From Alcanivorax sp. (GTDB taxonomy: Bacteria > Pseudomonadota > Gammaproteobacteria > Pseudomonadales > Alcanivoracaceae): DNA of 64,000 nt. The position numbers were made by a program, and so were the translations under genes. The notes under the pieces were generated by a model. That model was given only the letters and a program-made list of their open reading frames with translations. It was not told the origin of the DNA and made no database searches. Positions 34,888 through 44,509 of the stretch are shown here, piece by piece (the stretch's first letter is position 1; every line of letters begins with the position of its first letter). The stretch covers positions 62,001 through 126,000 of the forward strand of contig NZ_NVWY01000006.1 in the NCBI RefSeq assembly GCF_002733835.1. The letters are read 5' to 3'.

Positions 34888-37146
34888 ATGTCTGAACCAC
34901 TCTTCAATCGCATCGCCATCATCGGCCTGGGCTTGATCGGCGGCTCCTTTGCCGCTGCCGCCCGGGAAAATGGTCTGGCCGGCTCCATTGTGGCCGGCTC
35001 CCGCTCGGCGCGTACCCTGGAGCAGGGCATTGCCCTGGGGGTGGTCGACGACGGCAGTCAGGATCTGGCGGAAGCGGTAAAAGGCGCGGACCTGGTGTTC
35101 GTGTCCACTCCGGTGTCCGCCATGGGCAAGGTGCTGGCGGCGCTCAAGCCGGGGTTGTCGCGCACTGCCATCGTCACCGACGGCGGCAGTGTAAAAGGCA
35201 ATGTGATCACCGCCGCTCGTGAGGCCCTGGGGGAGCATTATTCCCGCTTCGTGCCCGGCCATCCCATTGCCGGCAAGGAAAAGAGCGGGGTGACCGCCGC
35301 CGACGCCACCCTGTATCAGGATCACCGCGTGATTCTGACGCCCACGGACGACACCGACCCGGCGGCCACAGCCAAAGTGCGCGCCACCTGGACGGCCATG
35401 GGCGCCGAAGTGCTGCAGATGTCGCCGGATTACCACGACCAGGTCCTGGCAGAAACCAGCCATTTGCCACATCTGTTGGCGTTCTCGCTGGTGGATACGC
35501 TGGCCAGGCAGGGAGATTCCACCGAGATCTTCCGTTATGCTGCCGGCGGTTTTCGCGACTTCACCCGCATTGCCAGCTCCGATCCGGTGATGTGGCACGA
35601 CATCTTTCGTGAAAACAAGGCGGCCTTGCTGCAGGCGCTGGACCAGTTCAGCGATGGCATCGGCCGCTTCCGCCAGGCAGTGGAAAATGAAGATTCCGAT
35701 GCCCTGATGGGCATCATGACTCGGGCGAACACCGCCCGGGCCCACTTTTTGGCTATGAACGGGCGCACCTCCTATACGCGCGCCCACCATGTTCAGTGTG
35801 CAGGTGACGACGTAACCATGACAGACAGTAATGACGCCGGCCGGAATCCCACTTTTGTGGTCACACCGGGTGGTCAGCTACAGGGCCGCCTGCGCGTGCC
35901 CGGCGACAAATCCATGTCCCATCGCTCCATCATGCTTGGTTCGCTGGCAGAAGGGGTGACCCAGGTAGAAGGCTTTCTGGAAGGGGAAGATGCCCTGGCG
36001 ACCCTGCAGGCGTTCCGCGACATGGGGGTGGTGATTGAAGGCCCCCATAACGGCCAGGTGACGATTCACGGGGTGGGGCTGCATGGCCTCAAGGCACCGG
36101 GAAAAGCGTTGTACATGGGCAACTCGGGCACCTCCATGCGCCTGCTGACCGGCTTGCTGGCCGGCCAGGCCTTCGATGTGGAGCTGACCGGGGATGCCTC
36201 CCTGTCCAAACGCCCCATGGAGCGCGTCGCCAAACCGCTGCGGGAAATGGGCGCCCAGATCACCACAGGCGAGCAGGGGCGTCCCCCGGTGCGCATTCGC
36301 GGTGGTCAGCCCCTCAAGGGCTTCCATTACGACCTGCCAATGGCCTCCGCCCAGGTAAAATCGGCAGTTCTGCTGGGTGGCTTGTATGCCGAAGGAGAAA
36401 CGTCGGTGACCGAACCGGCGCCCACCCGGGACCATACCGAGCGGATGCTGGGCGGTTTTGGCTATGAGGTGCGCCGTGACGGCCCCACCAGCGCGCTGAC
36501 TGGCGGTGGCACACTGTCCGCCGGCAGCCTGGAAGTGCCGGCGGACATCTCGTCGGCCGCCTTCTTCCTGGTCGGCGCGTCCATCGCGGCAGACAGCGAA
36601 GTGACCTTGCCGCACGTGGGCATCAACCCCACTCGCACCGGTGTGATCGATATTCTCAAACTGATGGGGGCGGATATTCGCCTGGAAAATCAGCGAGATG
36701 CCGGCGGCGAGCCGGTGGCAGACCTGGTCGTCAAGGCGGCGCCGCTCAAGGGAATCGAGATCCCCGAAGCGCTGGTGCCGCTGGCCATTGACGAATTTCC
36801 GGCGATTTTCATCGCAGCGGCCTGCGCCGAAGGCGAGACGATATTACGCGGGGCGGAAGAGCTGCGGGTGAAGGAATCCGACCGCATCCAGGTGATGGCC
36901 GATGGCCTGGCGGCGCTGGGTGTGAGCCACGAAGTCTTCGAAGACGGCATTCGTATCACCGGGGGCGAGTTCGGTGGTGGGGAGGTCCAGTCCCACGGTG
37001 ATCACCGCATCGCCATGAGTTTTGCCATGGCGGCCCTGCGCGCGACAGGCCCGATTACCATTCATGATTGTGCCAACGTGGCCACCAGCTTCCCCGGGTT
37101 CGCCCAGTTGGCGACCCATGCAGGCCTGAAGCTGGAGGTGAAATGA
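34888..37146 (+). CDS. tyrA-aroA: Fused prephenate dehydrogenase and EPSP synthase
   Basis: This 752-residue protein of two enzymes of aromatic amino-acid synthesis is a fusion known in Pseudomonas and relatives. The first about 310 residues are TyrA: Rossmann motif IAIIGLGLIGGSFAAAAR, PGHPIAGKEKSGVTAA and HLPHLLAFSL. The rest is AroA: VPGDKSMSHRSIMLGSLAEG, NSGTSMRLLTGLLAG, LSKRPMERV and ELRVKESDRI. I start at ATG 34888, 11 nt after GAGGAAGG; a GTG at 34876 lies inside that site and is rejected. The stop overlaps cmk by 4 nt. Confidence 0.96.
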   Translation: MSEPLFNRIAIIGLGLIGGSFAAAARENGLAGSIVAGSRSARTLEQGIALGVVDDGSQDLAEAVKGADLVFVSTPVSAMGKVLAALKPGLSRTAIVTDGGSVKGNVITAAREALGEHYSRFVPGHPIAGKEKSGVTAADATLYQDHRVILTPTDDTDPAATAKVRATWTAMGAEVLQMSPDYHDQVLAETSHLPHLLAFSLVDTLARQGDSTEIFRYAAGGFRDFTRIASSDPVMWHDIFRENKAALLQALDQFSDGIGRFRQAVENEDSDALMGIMTRANTARAHFLAMNGRTSYTRAHHVQCAGDDVTMTDSNDAGRNPTFVVTPGGQLQGRLRVPGDKSMSHRSIMLGSLAEGVTQVEGFLEGEDALATLQAFRDMGVVIEGPHNGQVTIHGVGLHGLKAPGKALYMGNSGTSMRLLTGLLAGQAFDVELTGDASLSKRPMERVAKPLREMGAQITTGEQGRPPVRIRGGQPLKGFHYDLPMASAQVKSAVLLGGLYAEGETSVTEPAPTRDHTERMLGGFGYEVRRDGPTSALTGGGTLSAGSLEVPADISSAAFFLVGASIAADSEVTLPHVGINPTRTGVIDILKLMGADIRLENQRDAGGEPVADLVVKAAPLKGIEIPEALVPLAIDEFPAIFIAAACAEGETILRGAEELRVKESDRIQVMADGLAALGVSHEVFEDGIRITGGEFGGGEVQSHGDHRIAMSFAMAALRATGPITIHDCANVATSFPGFAQLATHAGLKLEVK

Positions 37147-37814
37147 CCCCTGTTTTGACGATTGACGGGCCGGTTTCCTCCGGCAAGGGCACCGTGGCCC
37201 GGTTAGTGGCGATTCGCCTGGGGTGGCATCTTCTGGACTCGGGTGCGCTCTACCGGGTGCTGGGATATTATGCGAGGAATCAAGGGGTTGCCCTGGATGA
37301 CGAGCCCGCATTGATTGCACTGGCGAAGGCCTTGCCGGTGCGATTTGTAGAGCAGCAAGGCCACACTGCGGTGATCCTCGATGGTGAGGACGTCTCCAAT
37401 ATTATCCGCCAGGAAAGTGTTGGTGAGCTGGCCAGCCAGGTGGCTGTGCTGCAGCCCGTGCGCGACGCCTTGTTGGCCCGTCAGCGGGTTTTTGCCGAAT
37501 CTCCCGGGCTAGTGGCCGATGGCCGTGATATGGGCACCGTGGTGTTTACCTCTGCGCCCCTCAAGATTTACCTCACCGCCAGCGCTGAAGAGCGCGCCAG
37601 ACGGCGCTTTGAGCAGTTGAAGCAGAAGGGCTTTGGTGCTACCCTCGCGACCCTCGTCGAGGACATCCGCACCCGGGATGACCGTGACATGAACCGTGAG
37701 GTGGCGCCATTGCGCCCGGCAGACGATGCCGTGGTGATCGATTCCACCACCATGACGGTTGATGAAGTGGTAGACCGGATTCTTGATGAGGCTGCCGCAC
37801 GCCAGTTGGCGTAA
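37143..37814 (+). CDS. cmk: Cytidylate kinase
   Basis: This 223-residue enzyme phosphorylates CMP and dCMP. The P-loop is TIDGPVSSGKGTVARLVA at the start; LLDSGALYRVLGYYA and the GRDMGTVVF segment are family hallmarks, as is ASAEERARRRFEQL. The ATG overlaps the tyrA-aroA stop, so translation is coupled. It precedes rpsA, as in E. coli. Confidence 0.97.
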   Translation: MTPVLTIDGPVSSGKGTVARLVAIRLGWHLLDSGALYRVLGYYARNQGVALDDEPALIALAKALPVRFVEQQGHTAVILDGEDVSNIIRQESVGELASQVAVLQPVRDALLARQRVFAESPGLVADGRDMGTVVFTSAPLKIYLTASAEERARRRFEQLKQKGFGATLATLVEDIRTRDDRDMNREVAPLRPADDAVVIDSTTMTVDEVVDRILDEAAARQLA

Positions 37815-37989
37815 CGGTAGCGCACACTTCGTTAGCGCCCTTCGGTGGACCACCATCGTGGGGCAACTCTGTGTTAAGCGGCCGATCTGCTCAACCCTGA
37901 AAAAGTAAGCCAGCTGGAGAAGGGCGGATCTCATCTATTGACTAACCCATGTCTGCTGGTTGGCATGTGCGAAAACTTGAGTGAATTTC

Positions 37990-39672
37990 ATGACTGAATC
38001 TTTTGCTGATCTCTTTGAAGAAAGCCTAAAGGACCTGGACGTTGCCCGTGGCTCCATTATCAAGGGTACCGTTGTATCCATCGATAGCGACTGGGTAACC
38101 GTTAACGCAGGCCTGAAATCCGAAGGCATTATTGCCCGTGAAGAATTCCTCAGCGAGGCAGGCGAGCTGGAAATCGTTGAAGGCGACGAAGTCGATGTTG
38201 CTGTAGACGCCATCGATGATGGTATGGGCTTCACCCGTCTGTCCCGTGAAAAAGCCAAGCGCGCCGAAGTTTGGGGCGAGCTGGAAAAAGCTTTCGACGA
38301 AGACGAGATCGTAAAAGGTATGATTTCCGGCAAGGTGAAGGGTGGCTTCACTGTCGACATCGGCCCGATCCGCGCCTTCCTGCCCGGTTCTCTGGTAGAT
38401 ATCCGTCCGGTTCGCGATGTTGCGCACCTGGAAGGCAAAGAGCTGGACTTCAAGGTCATCAAACTTGATCCCAAGCGTAACAACGTCGTGGTTTCCCGTC
38501 GTGCAGTGATGGAAGCAGAGCACAGCGCAGAGCGCGAGCAGCTGCTGGAATCCCTGCAGGAAGGCATGGAAGTCAAGGGTATCGTGAAGAACCTGACCGA
38601 CTACGGTGCGTTCGTGGACCTGGGCGGTATCGACGGCCTGCTGCACATCACCGATATGGCCTGGAAGCGTATCAAGCATCCGAGCGAGATCGTGGAAGTT
38701 GGCCAGGAAATCGACGTCAAGGTACTCAAGTTTGACCGCGAGAAGATGCGTGTTTCCCTGGGTCTGAAGCAGCTGGGCGAAGATCCGTGGCACGACATTG
38801 TGGGCAAGTACCCGGAAGGTACCCGCGTGAAAGCCAAGGTAACCAACCTGACCGATTACGGCTGCTTTGCCGAAATCGAAGAAGGTGTGGAAGGCCTGGT
38901 TCACGTTTCCGAAATGGATTGGACCAACAAGAACATCCACCCGTCCAAGGTTGTAGAGATCGGCGACGAAGTGGAAGTGATGATCCTGGACATCGACGAA
39001 GATCGTCGTCGTATCTCCCTGGGTATCAAGCAGTGTCAGTCCAACCCGTGGGATGCCTTCGAACAGAAGTACCAGAAAGGCGAGCGCATCAGCGGCAAAA
39101 TCAAGTCCATCACTGACTTCGGCATCTTCATCGGCCTGGAAGGCGGCATCGATGGTCTGGTGCACCTGTCAGACATTTCCTGGGAAGAGCAGGGCGAAGA
39201 TGCCGTGCGTAACTTCAACAAGGGCGATGAGCTGGAAACCGTGGTACTTTCTATCGACGCAGAGCGCGAAAGAATTTCCTTGGGTATCAAGCAGTTGACA
39301 GATGATCCGTTTGCTCAGTATGTTGCTGCAAACGACAAGGGAACTATCGTTAAGGGTGTTGTGAAGGCAGTAGACGCGAAAGCGGCTATTGTTGAGCTGG
39401 CTGAGAACGTTGAAGCCACCCTGCGCGCGAGCGAAATCAGCCGTGATCGCGTTAACGATGCGACCGAGGTGCTCAAGGTCGGTGACGAGGTGGAAGCCAA
39501 AATCACCAACGTTGACCGCAAGAACCGTGTTCTCAGCTTGTCCATCAAGGCGAAGGATCAAGCTGATGAGCGTGAAGCCATCGAAGGTCATCAGGAGCAG
39601 CAAGACGCCAACGCTCCGAAGACCATTGGTGACTTGATCAAGAAACAAATGGAAAGCAGCAACGAGTCATAA
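37990..39672 (+). CDS. rpsA: 30S ribosomal protein S1
   Basis: The 560-residue protein has six S1 RNA-binding domains; typical ends of repeats are [40 protein letters not shown] and [20 protein letters not shown]. It binds mRNA leaders and is needed to start translation of most messages. Start ATG 37990 matches E. coli (MTESFA); an in-frame GTG at 37981 is less likely. I see no clear Shine-Dalgarno sequence, as is also true for E. coli rpsA, where S1 represses its own translation. Confidence 0.98.
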   Translation: MTESFADLFEESLKDLDVARGSIIKGTVVSIDSDWVTVNAGLKSEGIIAREEFLSEAGELEIVEGDEVDVAVDAIDDGMGFTRLSREKAKRAEVWGELEKAFDEDEIVKGMISGKVKGGFTVDIGPIRAFLPGSLVDIRPVRDVAHLEGKELDFKVIKLDPKRNNVVVSRRAVMEAEHSAEREQLLESLQEGMEVKGIVKNLTDYGAFVDLGGIDGLLHITDMAWKRIKHPSEIVEVGQEIDVKVLKFDREKMRVSLGLKQLGEDPWHDIVGKYPEGTRVKAKVTNLTDYGCFAEIEEGVEGLVHVSEMDWTNKNIHPSKVVEIGDEVEVMILDIDEDRRRISLGIKQCQSNPWDAFEQKYQKGERISGKIKSITDFGIFIGLEGGIDGLVHLSDISWEEQGEDAVRNFNKGDELETVVLSIDAERERISLGIKQLTDDPFAQYVAANDKGTIVKGVVKAVDAKAAIVELAENVEATLRASEISRDRVNDATEVLKVGDEVEAKITNVDRKNRVLSLSIKAKDQADEREAIEGHQEQQDANAPKTIGDLIKKQMESSNES

Positions 39673-39685
39673 ACGGCTCCTCCCG

Positions 39686-39708
39686 GGGGCCGGCATCGCG
39701 CCGGCCCC
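39686..39708 (+). terminator. Hairpin between rpsA and ihfB
   Basis: A perfect 9-bp GC stem, GGGGCCGGC (39686-39694) with GCCGGCCCC (39700-39708), has loop ATCGC. No U run follows, so it may attenuate or stabilise rather than fully terminate; ihfB may be partly expressed by readthrough. Confidence 0.5.
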
Positions 39709-39739
39709 ACTGGGCTGGGAGCCCAGGGAGTAAGCTGTA

Positions 39740-40093
39740 ATGGCATTAACCAAGTCAGAACTGATTGAGCGCATTGCCGACCGGCAAGCGCAGCTGTCCC
39801 CCAAGGATGTGGAGCTGGCAGTAAAGACCTTGATCGAGCAAATGGCCGATTCCCTGGCCGGCGGTGGTCGCATTGAAATTCGCGGCTTCGGCAGTTTTTC
39901 CCTCCATTTCCGCGCCCCCCGTGTGGGTCGCAATCCCAAAACCGGTGCCAGCGTCGAGCTGCACGGTAAATACGTTCCTCACTTCAAACCTGGCAAAGAG
40001 CTGCGTGAGCGGGTCAATGAATCGCTGAGTGCAGACTCCGGCGAAGATGTTGATAATAACGGCAGTGACGGCAATCAAGCTGCCGCCAGTTAG
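39740..40093 (+). CDS. ihfB: Integration host factor subunit beta
   Basis: This 117-residue DNA-bending protein forms a heterodimer with IhfA. Typical stretches are [40 protein letters not shown] and [20 protein letters not shown]. Compared with E. coli IhfB (94 residues) it carries about 20 extra polar, acidic residues at the C terminus, which lie outside the DNA-binding fold. It is preceded by rpsA and followed by lapA, the usual order. Confidence 0.97.
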   Translation: MALTKSELIERIADRQAQLSPKDVELAVKTLIEQMADSLAGGGRIEIRGFGSFSLHFRAPRVGRNPKTGASVELHGKYVPHFKPGKELRERVNESLSADSGEDVDNNGSDGNQAAAS

Positions 40094-40135
40094 TGTTGCC
40101 TGGCTTTCGAGCCTGGCCAGAAAAGGACGTTCCCG

Positions 40136-40366
40136 ATGCGAAACCTTTACCGGATCCTCGTAATTCTGGCCGTTGTGGCCATTTTTCTTGTCGCCTTCCT
40201 GTTTGTGACCAGTAACCGTGATCTGGTGATGATCGATCTCCTGGTGGATGCCTGGCAGTGGCAGGTCTCACTGGGTGTGCTGGTGGTCTCTGTGCTGGCC
40301 ATCGGCTTGCTGGTGGGCTTGCTGGCCGGGGTTGGCCTGCGTGGCATCAAGGGCCTGTTTTCATGA
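40136..40366 (+). CDS. lapA: Lipopolysaccharide assembly protein A
   Basis: This 76-residue inner-membrane protein of the DUF1049 family has two membrane helices (about 5-25 and 42-65) and a short loop with TSNRDLVMIDLLV. With LapB it controls LpxC turnover and lipopolysaccharide synthesis. Its stop overlaps the lapB start by 4 nt. Confidence 0.9.
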   Translation: MRNLYRILVILAVVAIFLVAFLFVTSNRDLVMIDLLVDAWQWQVSLGVLVVSVLAIGLLVGLLAGVGLRGIKGLFS

Positions 40367-41532
40367 GCGAATCGTTGTGGCTCATTCCCCTGTTCTTTGT
40401 GGCCATTTCTGCCGGTTTTTTCATGGGGCGACGCGAAAGCAAGCGCCGCCAGCGCCGCCGCATGGCGTCCCTGTCCAAGGATTATGTGGCGGGCATTAAC
40501 TTCTTTCTCAATGAAGAGCCAGACAAGGGCATCGAGGCTTTGCTCAACAGCCTGGATGTAAGTGAAGAAGGGCTGGAAACTCACCTGGCTCTGGGCAAGC
40601 TGTTCCGCAAACGCGGCGAATTTGACCGTGCCGCGCAGTTGCATACTCATCTGCTTGAACATGGCGACTATGGTCGGCCGGTACAGGAAGAAATTCAGCT
40701 GGAGCTGGCCCAGGATTATCTGGCCAGTGGCATCTTTGATCTGGCCGAACAGGTACTGCTGGAAATGCTGGACCAGGATTGCCAGGCCAAGGATGAAGTG
40801 TGTGAACAGTTGATGGGCCTGTACGAGCAGGAGCGTGACTGGGTGAACGCCATCAGCATGGGCGAGCGCCTGCTCAAGAACCGTGCGAACCTGGCGCCGG
40901 TACTAGCCCAGTTTTGCTGTGAGCAAGCGGAAACCCTGCGTCGGGACGGCGACATTAATCCAGCCCGCCGTATGCTGCGCCGGGCGTTGTCATTCGATAA
41001 CCAGTGCGTGCGTGCCAGCCTGGCGGAAGGCGATCTGGAAATGGCGGAATCCAACTGGGGCGCCGCGATTGATGCCTTTCAGCGGGTCTGGAACCAGGAC
41101 AGTGACTTTTTTGATGAAACACTGGATCGTCTGCGGCAGTGTTTTCAGCATCAGGAAAAGGAAGAAGACTTCATCCAGATGCTGGCCGATTACAGTGCAG
41201 AGAAACCCAGCACCACGCGTATTCTGTTGCTCTCGGAAACGCTTAAAGAGCGTTATGGCGACAAGGAAGCGGCGGACTTTATCCGTGAATACATGAAGGC
41301 CAACCCGTCCGTGCGGGGGCTCAACCGCATCATCGACATGAGCCTGGCCAGCACCGCCGAGGGCGAGGCCCGTGAGCATCTGGACATGCTCAAGCAGGTT
41401 TCGGAAAAGCTGCTGAGCGACAAGAGCCTGTACAAGTGCCGCCGCTGTGGCTTTGAAACCCCATTGATGCAATGGCGCTGCCCAAGCTGCAAACGCTGGG
41501 GCACCATCAAGCCGGTGGTGAAGGAAGTTTAA
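40363..41532 (+). CDS. lapB: Lipopolysaccharide assembly protein B (YciM)
   Basis: This protein of 389 residues, the same length as in E. coli, has an N-terminal membrane anchor (LWLIPLFFVAISAGFFMGRR), a long array of TPR helices and a C-terminal rubredoxin-like metal site with two CxxC pairs (YKCRRCGFE and WRCPSCKRWG). It targets LpxC for degradation by FtsH. The ATG at 40363 overlaps the lapA stop; the frame upstream lies within lapA and is not coding. Confidence 0.96.
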   Translation: MSESLWLIPLFFVAISAGFFMGRRESKRRQRRRMASLSKDYVAGINFFLNEEPDKGIEALLNSLDVSEEGLETHLALGKLFRKRGEFDRAAQLHTHLLEHGDYGRPVQEEIQLELAQDYLASGIFDLAEQVLLEMLDQDCQAKDEVCEQLMGLYEQERDWVNAISMGERLLKNRANLAPVLAQFCCEQAETLRRDGDINPARRMLRRALSFDNQCVRASLAEGDLEMAESNWGAAIDAFQRVWNQDSDFFDETLDRLRQCFQHQEKEEDFIQMLADYSAEKPSTTRILLLSETLKERYGDKEAADFIREYMKANPSVRGLNRIIDMSLASTAEGEAREHLDMLKQVSEKLLSDKSLYKCRRCGFETPLMQWRCPSCKRWGTIKPVVKEV

Positions 41533-41606
41533 AGCCGCTACCAGCTGCCGCTGATTGGCTTAAGAACCAGGGCGCTCCCTGGATTCCGGGGTTTCTACGG
41601 AGCTGC

Positions 41607-41757
41607 TGTAGGAGTCCCGCTTGAGGGACGAACCGTGCGAAGCACGGAATCGACCGCAGGGCGATCAGGCATTTCCGGGCGCTACGGGCCTCTAAATAAT
41701 GGCTTCCCTTTGGTGGCCTCGCTACGTTCGGTTCGCACCTCAAGTGGTGCTCCTACA
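41607..41757. repeat. REP-like element filling the lapB-pyrF gap
   Basis: The left arm (41607-41634) begins TGTAGGAGTCCCGC and ends GACGAACC; the right arm (41730-41757) is GGTTCGCACC to GGTGCTCCTACA. Ends match the 34787 element, centres differ but still pair partly within each arm. The spacer is about 95 nt. The element lies in the 327-bp gap 41533-41859, which otherwise shows only the pyrF upstream region. Confidence 0.8.
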
Positions 41758-41859
41758 AAACCGCCCGCAGGACGATTAACGCTTGCTAATGGCAATTCTT
41801 GAACCCGGTTATCCCTGCGCCTACTATAGCCCCGCCTACTCACCACTCAGGAAGCTTCT

Positions 41860-42555
41860 ATGCCCATTTCCAGCCCCGTTATTGTCGCTCTGGACTATCC
41901 CGATGCCGCCCAGGCTCTGGTCATGGCAAAGCAACTGGATCCGGCCAAGGTGCGGGTAAAGGTGGGCAAGGAAATTTTTACCCGCAGTGGCCCGGCGGTG
42001 GTGGAATCGTTGCACAAGCTGGGCTTTGAGGTATTTCTGGACCTGAAATTCCACGACATTCCCAACACCGTGGCGGGGGCTGTCGCTGCGGCGGCGGACA
42101 TGGGCGTGTGGATGGTGAACGTGCATGCCAGTGGTGGCCAGCGGATGATGGAAGGCGCGGCCAATGCCATTGCCAATCACGCCCGGCGTCCACACCTGAT
42201 CGCCGTGACGGTGCTGACCAGCATGGATGACAGCGACCTGCAGCAGGTGGGCGTGGTGGATGTGCCCAAGGTACAGGTGCAGCGCCTGGCAGAGCTGGCC
42301 AGAGCGTCAGGCATGGATGGCGTGGTCTGTTCAGCCCAAGAAGCGGTAATGCTGAAACAGGCCTGCGGATCGGCCTTTGAACTGGTGACCCCGGGGATTC
42401 GACCACAAGGGTTCGAGGCAGGAGACCAGCGTCGGGTACTGACGCCGGTACAGGCTCGTGATGCGGGTGTGGACTATATGGTAATCGGCCGGCCCATCAC
42501 CCAGTCCGCCACACCTACGGATGTAGTCGACGCTATATTACAAAGTCTGGGCTAA
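41860..42555 (+). CDS. pyrF: Orotidine 5'-phosphate decarboxylase
   Basis: This 231-residue TIM-barrel enzyme makes [15 protein letters not shown] and [12 protein letters not shown] at the start, the catalytic block [16 protein letters not shown] and the phosphate-binding end TPGIRPQG with YMVIGRPIT are all in place. It follows lapB, as in E. coli and Pseudomonas, though here a REP-like element separates the two. Confidence 0.97.
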   Translation: MPISSPVIVALDYPDAAQALVMAKQLDPAKVRVKVGKEIFTRSGPAVVESLHKLGFEVFLDLKFHDIPNTVAGAVAAAADMGVWMVNVHASGGQRMMEGAANAIANHARRPHLIAVTVLTSMDDSDLQQVGVVDVPKVQVQRLAELARASGMDGVVCSAQEAVMLKQACGSAFELVTPGIRPQGFEAGDQRRVLTPVQARDAGVDYMVIGRPITQSATPTDVVDAILQSLG

Positions 42556-42653
42556 TCTGCTTACAGCACCGTTTGTGGCTGGCGGATAACAGCAGTATTT
42601 ATACCTCCTTAAAGTGAGATTTCCATTCAGAATAAAGAATACGGAGATCTCAT

Positions 42654-42995
42654 ATGAAATCCTGTTACATTGCGATTCTGCCTCTGCTGATGGCCTTGGT
42701 GATGCCCGCCGCTGCCGTCGAACTGCAGCCTGCTGGCACAGACGCTGTCAAAACCGCCGCCGCAGAACCCGCCAAAGCGGCTGGGGTGACAGCAGAGAGC
42801 GGTGCCGTCAATTTAAATACTGCCGATATGGCCGAACTGGAAAAACTGCACGGGGTTGGCCCCAAGACGGCCCAGGCGATAATTGATTTCCGTGACAGCC
42901 AGGGGGAATTTACCAGCCCGGATCAGCTGCTGGCCATCAAAGGCATTGGCGAGAAAACGCTGGCAAAAATGCGCGACCAAATTGTGCTGCAATAA
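42654..42995 (+). CDS. ComEA-type helix-hairpin-helix protein
   Basis: The 113-residue protein has a signal peptide (to about MPAAAV, residue 22), a short Ala-rich linker and two helix-hairpin-helix motifs: VNLNTADMAELEKLHGVGPK and LLAIKGIGEKTLAKM. Such periplasmic ComEA proteins bind DNA and can pull it in during natural transformation. No pilus gene is near, so a role in competence is inference from the family. Confidence 0.9.
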   Translation: MKSCYIAILPLLMALVMPAAAVELQPAGTDAVKTAAAEPAKAAGVTAESGAVNLNTADMAELEKLHGVGPKTAQAIIDFRDSQGEFTSPDQLLAIKGIGEKTLAKMRDQIVLQ

Positions 42996-43067
42996 CCAAT
43001 AGCACACGCGCTGAGAGTGGACGGACTGCGCGGGAAATACATCTCGCGCAGCCATTCAGCCAGTGAA

Positions 43068-44453
43068 TCAGGGGTGGGGTTCGTTGTTGCCTTCGCCATC
43101 CTGATGTTCGACGGCGCTGAGGTCGTCGGCACGATCCACGTCCCGTTCAGGTCGTGGCGCCTTGGGAGGTGCGGGTTCGCCGTTTTCCTCCGGCTTTTCC
43201 ACTTTTCCGCCTTTCTCCCCTTTGCTTTCTTTTTCCTTGCTGGCTTTCTCTGCCTGGGCTTCCACTTCCTCGGTGCTCTTCTCTTCACCGATACGGAAGG
43301 CCGCAAAGCCGGCGTGGACCACCTGGTTAACCGCCATGCCCAGCACGCGCCCGTTGTAGGGGGCGATAATGGCGCTGCCCGTATTGCTGATCGGGTCGGT
43401 GACGGTGCCGAGAATCTGGCCCTTTTTCACCTTGTCGTTGAGTTTTACCTCGGAGAGCAAAATCCCGCCCTGGCTGGCACGAATCCATTCTGATTCGAAG
43501 AACACCGGCTGCGGGGCGCTCCAGAAACGGCTGGCCTTACGCATTTCCAGGTTTTCCAGCAGGGTTTCGATGGCCTGTACGCCATAATTCACTGCCTGGG
43601 TTTCCAGCCGGTTGGGGCCACCGGCTTCCATGGTCACGGCAACAATGCCGTCTTTCACCGCGGCATCGCGGAGCATGCCGGTGACGCCGGGGCTGTGCAG
43701 CACTGTCATGCCGCCAAAGTGCTTGGCAAAGGCGACCACATCCTGGTTATCCAGATCCGCACGTAGCTGAGGCAGGTTGACCCGCTTCTGGGAGCCGGTG
43801 TGCAAGTCCACCAGGTAGTCGCAGTGGCTGACGATATTGCCGAACAATGAATGAGCCACGCGACTGGCCGCGCTGCCATTCTTGTTGCCGGGAAAGTAAC
43901 GGTTCAGGTCGCGGCGGTCGCTCAGGTAGCGGGTACCACTGCGAAAACCGTCCAGGTTGACGATGGGGACACCAACCACGGTGCCGGCCAGTTGATCCGG
44001 TTCCAGTTCGTACATCAGGCGGCGGACCATCTCGATGCCGTTCAGCTCATCGCCATGGATGGCGGCGGTGAGGCAGAGTTTGGGGCCGGGTTTGTCACCG
44101 TGGGCGACCAGTACCGGTACCGGCGTGGCAATGGACGCGAAGGACTGATCCGGTGTCCAGTGCAGGGTGGCGAAAGTGCCGGGTTCCACTGTCTGGCCCA
44201 GCAGTGGCAGGGCGGAGGGTTTTTTCTGCTCTGCCTCGGCGTTGCCAGCCTCTTCGTCTGCATCACTCTGGCTGCTGTCCGCCCGGTGAGGGGGCTTGTT
44301 GGGGGTGTCGGCGTCGGTTTCCTGTTGTCGCTCCAGCGCCCGCTCTTCGTCTTCCACTTCGGTGGCCCACACGGGCTGAGCCAGGGCGGTGAGCAATGAC
44401 AGGGCGAGTAATGAGAGAGTGCCCAGGGTTATCCATGACAGGCGTTTGTGCAC
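43068..44453 (-). CDS. Exported succinylglutamate desuccinylase/aspartoacylase-family protein
   Basis: The protein has 461 residues with a signal peptide (to about QPVWA, residue 30). An acidic linker precedes a zinc hydrolase domain: TAAIHGDELNGIEMVRRL with His and Glu ligands, GVPIVNLDGFRSGTRYLSDR, RDLNRYFPGN and YLVDLHTGSQKRVNLPQLR with the third zinc His. This is the AstE/aspartoacylase branch of the M14 fold. The last about 75 residues are rich in Lys, Glu and Pro and look disordered. The signal peptide argues against the cytosolic arginine-degradation role of AstE; the substrate is unknown. Confidence 0.85.
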   Translation of the reverse strand: MHKRLSWITLGTLSLLALSLLTALAQPVWATEVEDEERALERQQETDADTPNKPPHRADSSQSDADEEAGNAEAEQKKPSALPLLGQTVEPGTFATLHWTPDQSFASIATPVPVLVAHGDKPGPKLCLTAAIHGDELNGIEMVRRLMYELEPDQLAGTVVGVPIVNLDGFRSGTRYLSDRRDLNRYFPGNKNGSAASRVAHSLFGNIVSHCDYLVDLHTGSQKRVNLPQLRADLDNQDVVAFAKHFGGMTVLHSPGVTGMLRDAAVKDGIVAVTMEAGGPNRLETQAVNYGVQAIETLLENLEMRKASRFWSAPQPVFFESEWIRASQGGILLSEVKLNDKVKKGQILGTVTDPISNTGSAIIAPYNGRVLGMAVNQVVHAGFAAFRIGEEKSTEEVEAQAEKASKEKESKGEKGGKVEKPEENGEPAPPKAPRPERDVDRADDLSAVEHQDGEGNNEPHP

Positions 44454-44509
44454 AAACGGCTCCTTGCGTGTCGTTTTCCGTACGGCCGGCGCGGCGCACC
44501 GCGCCTGCG

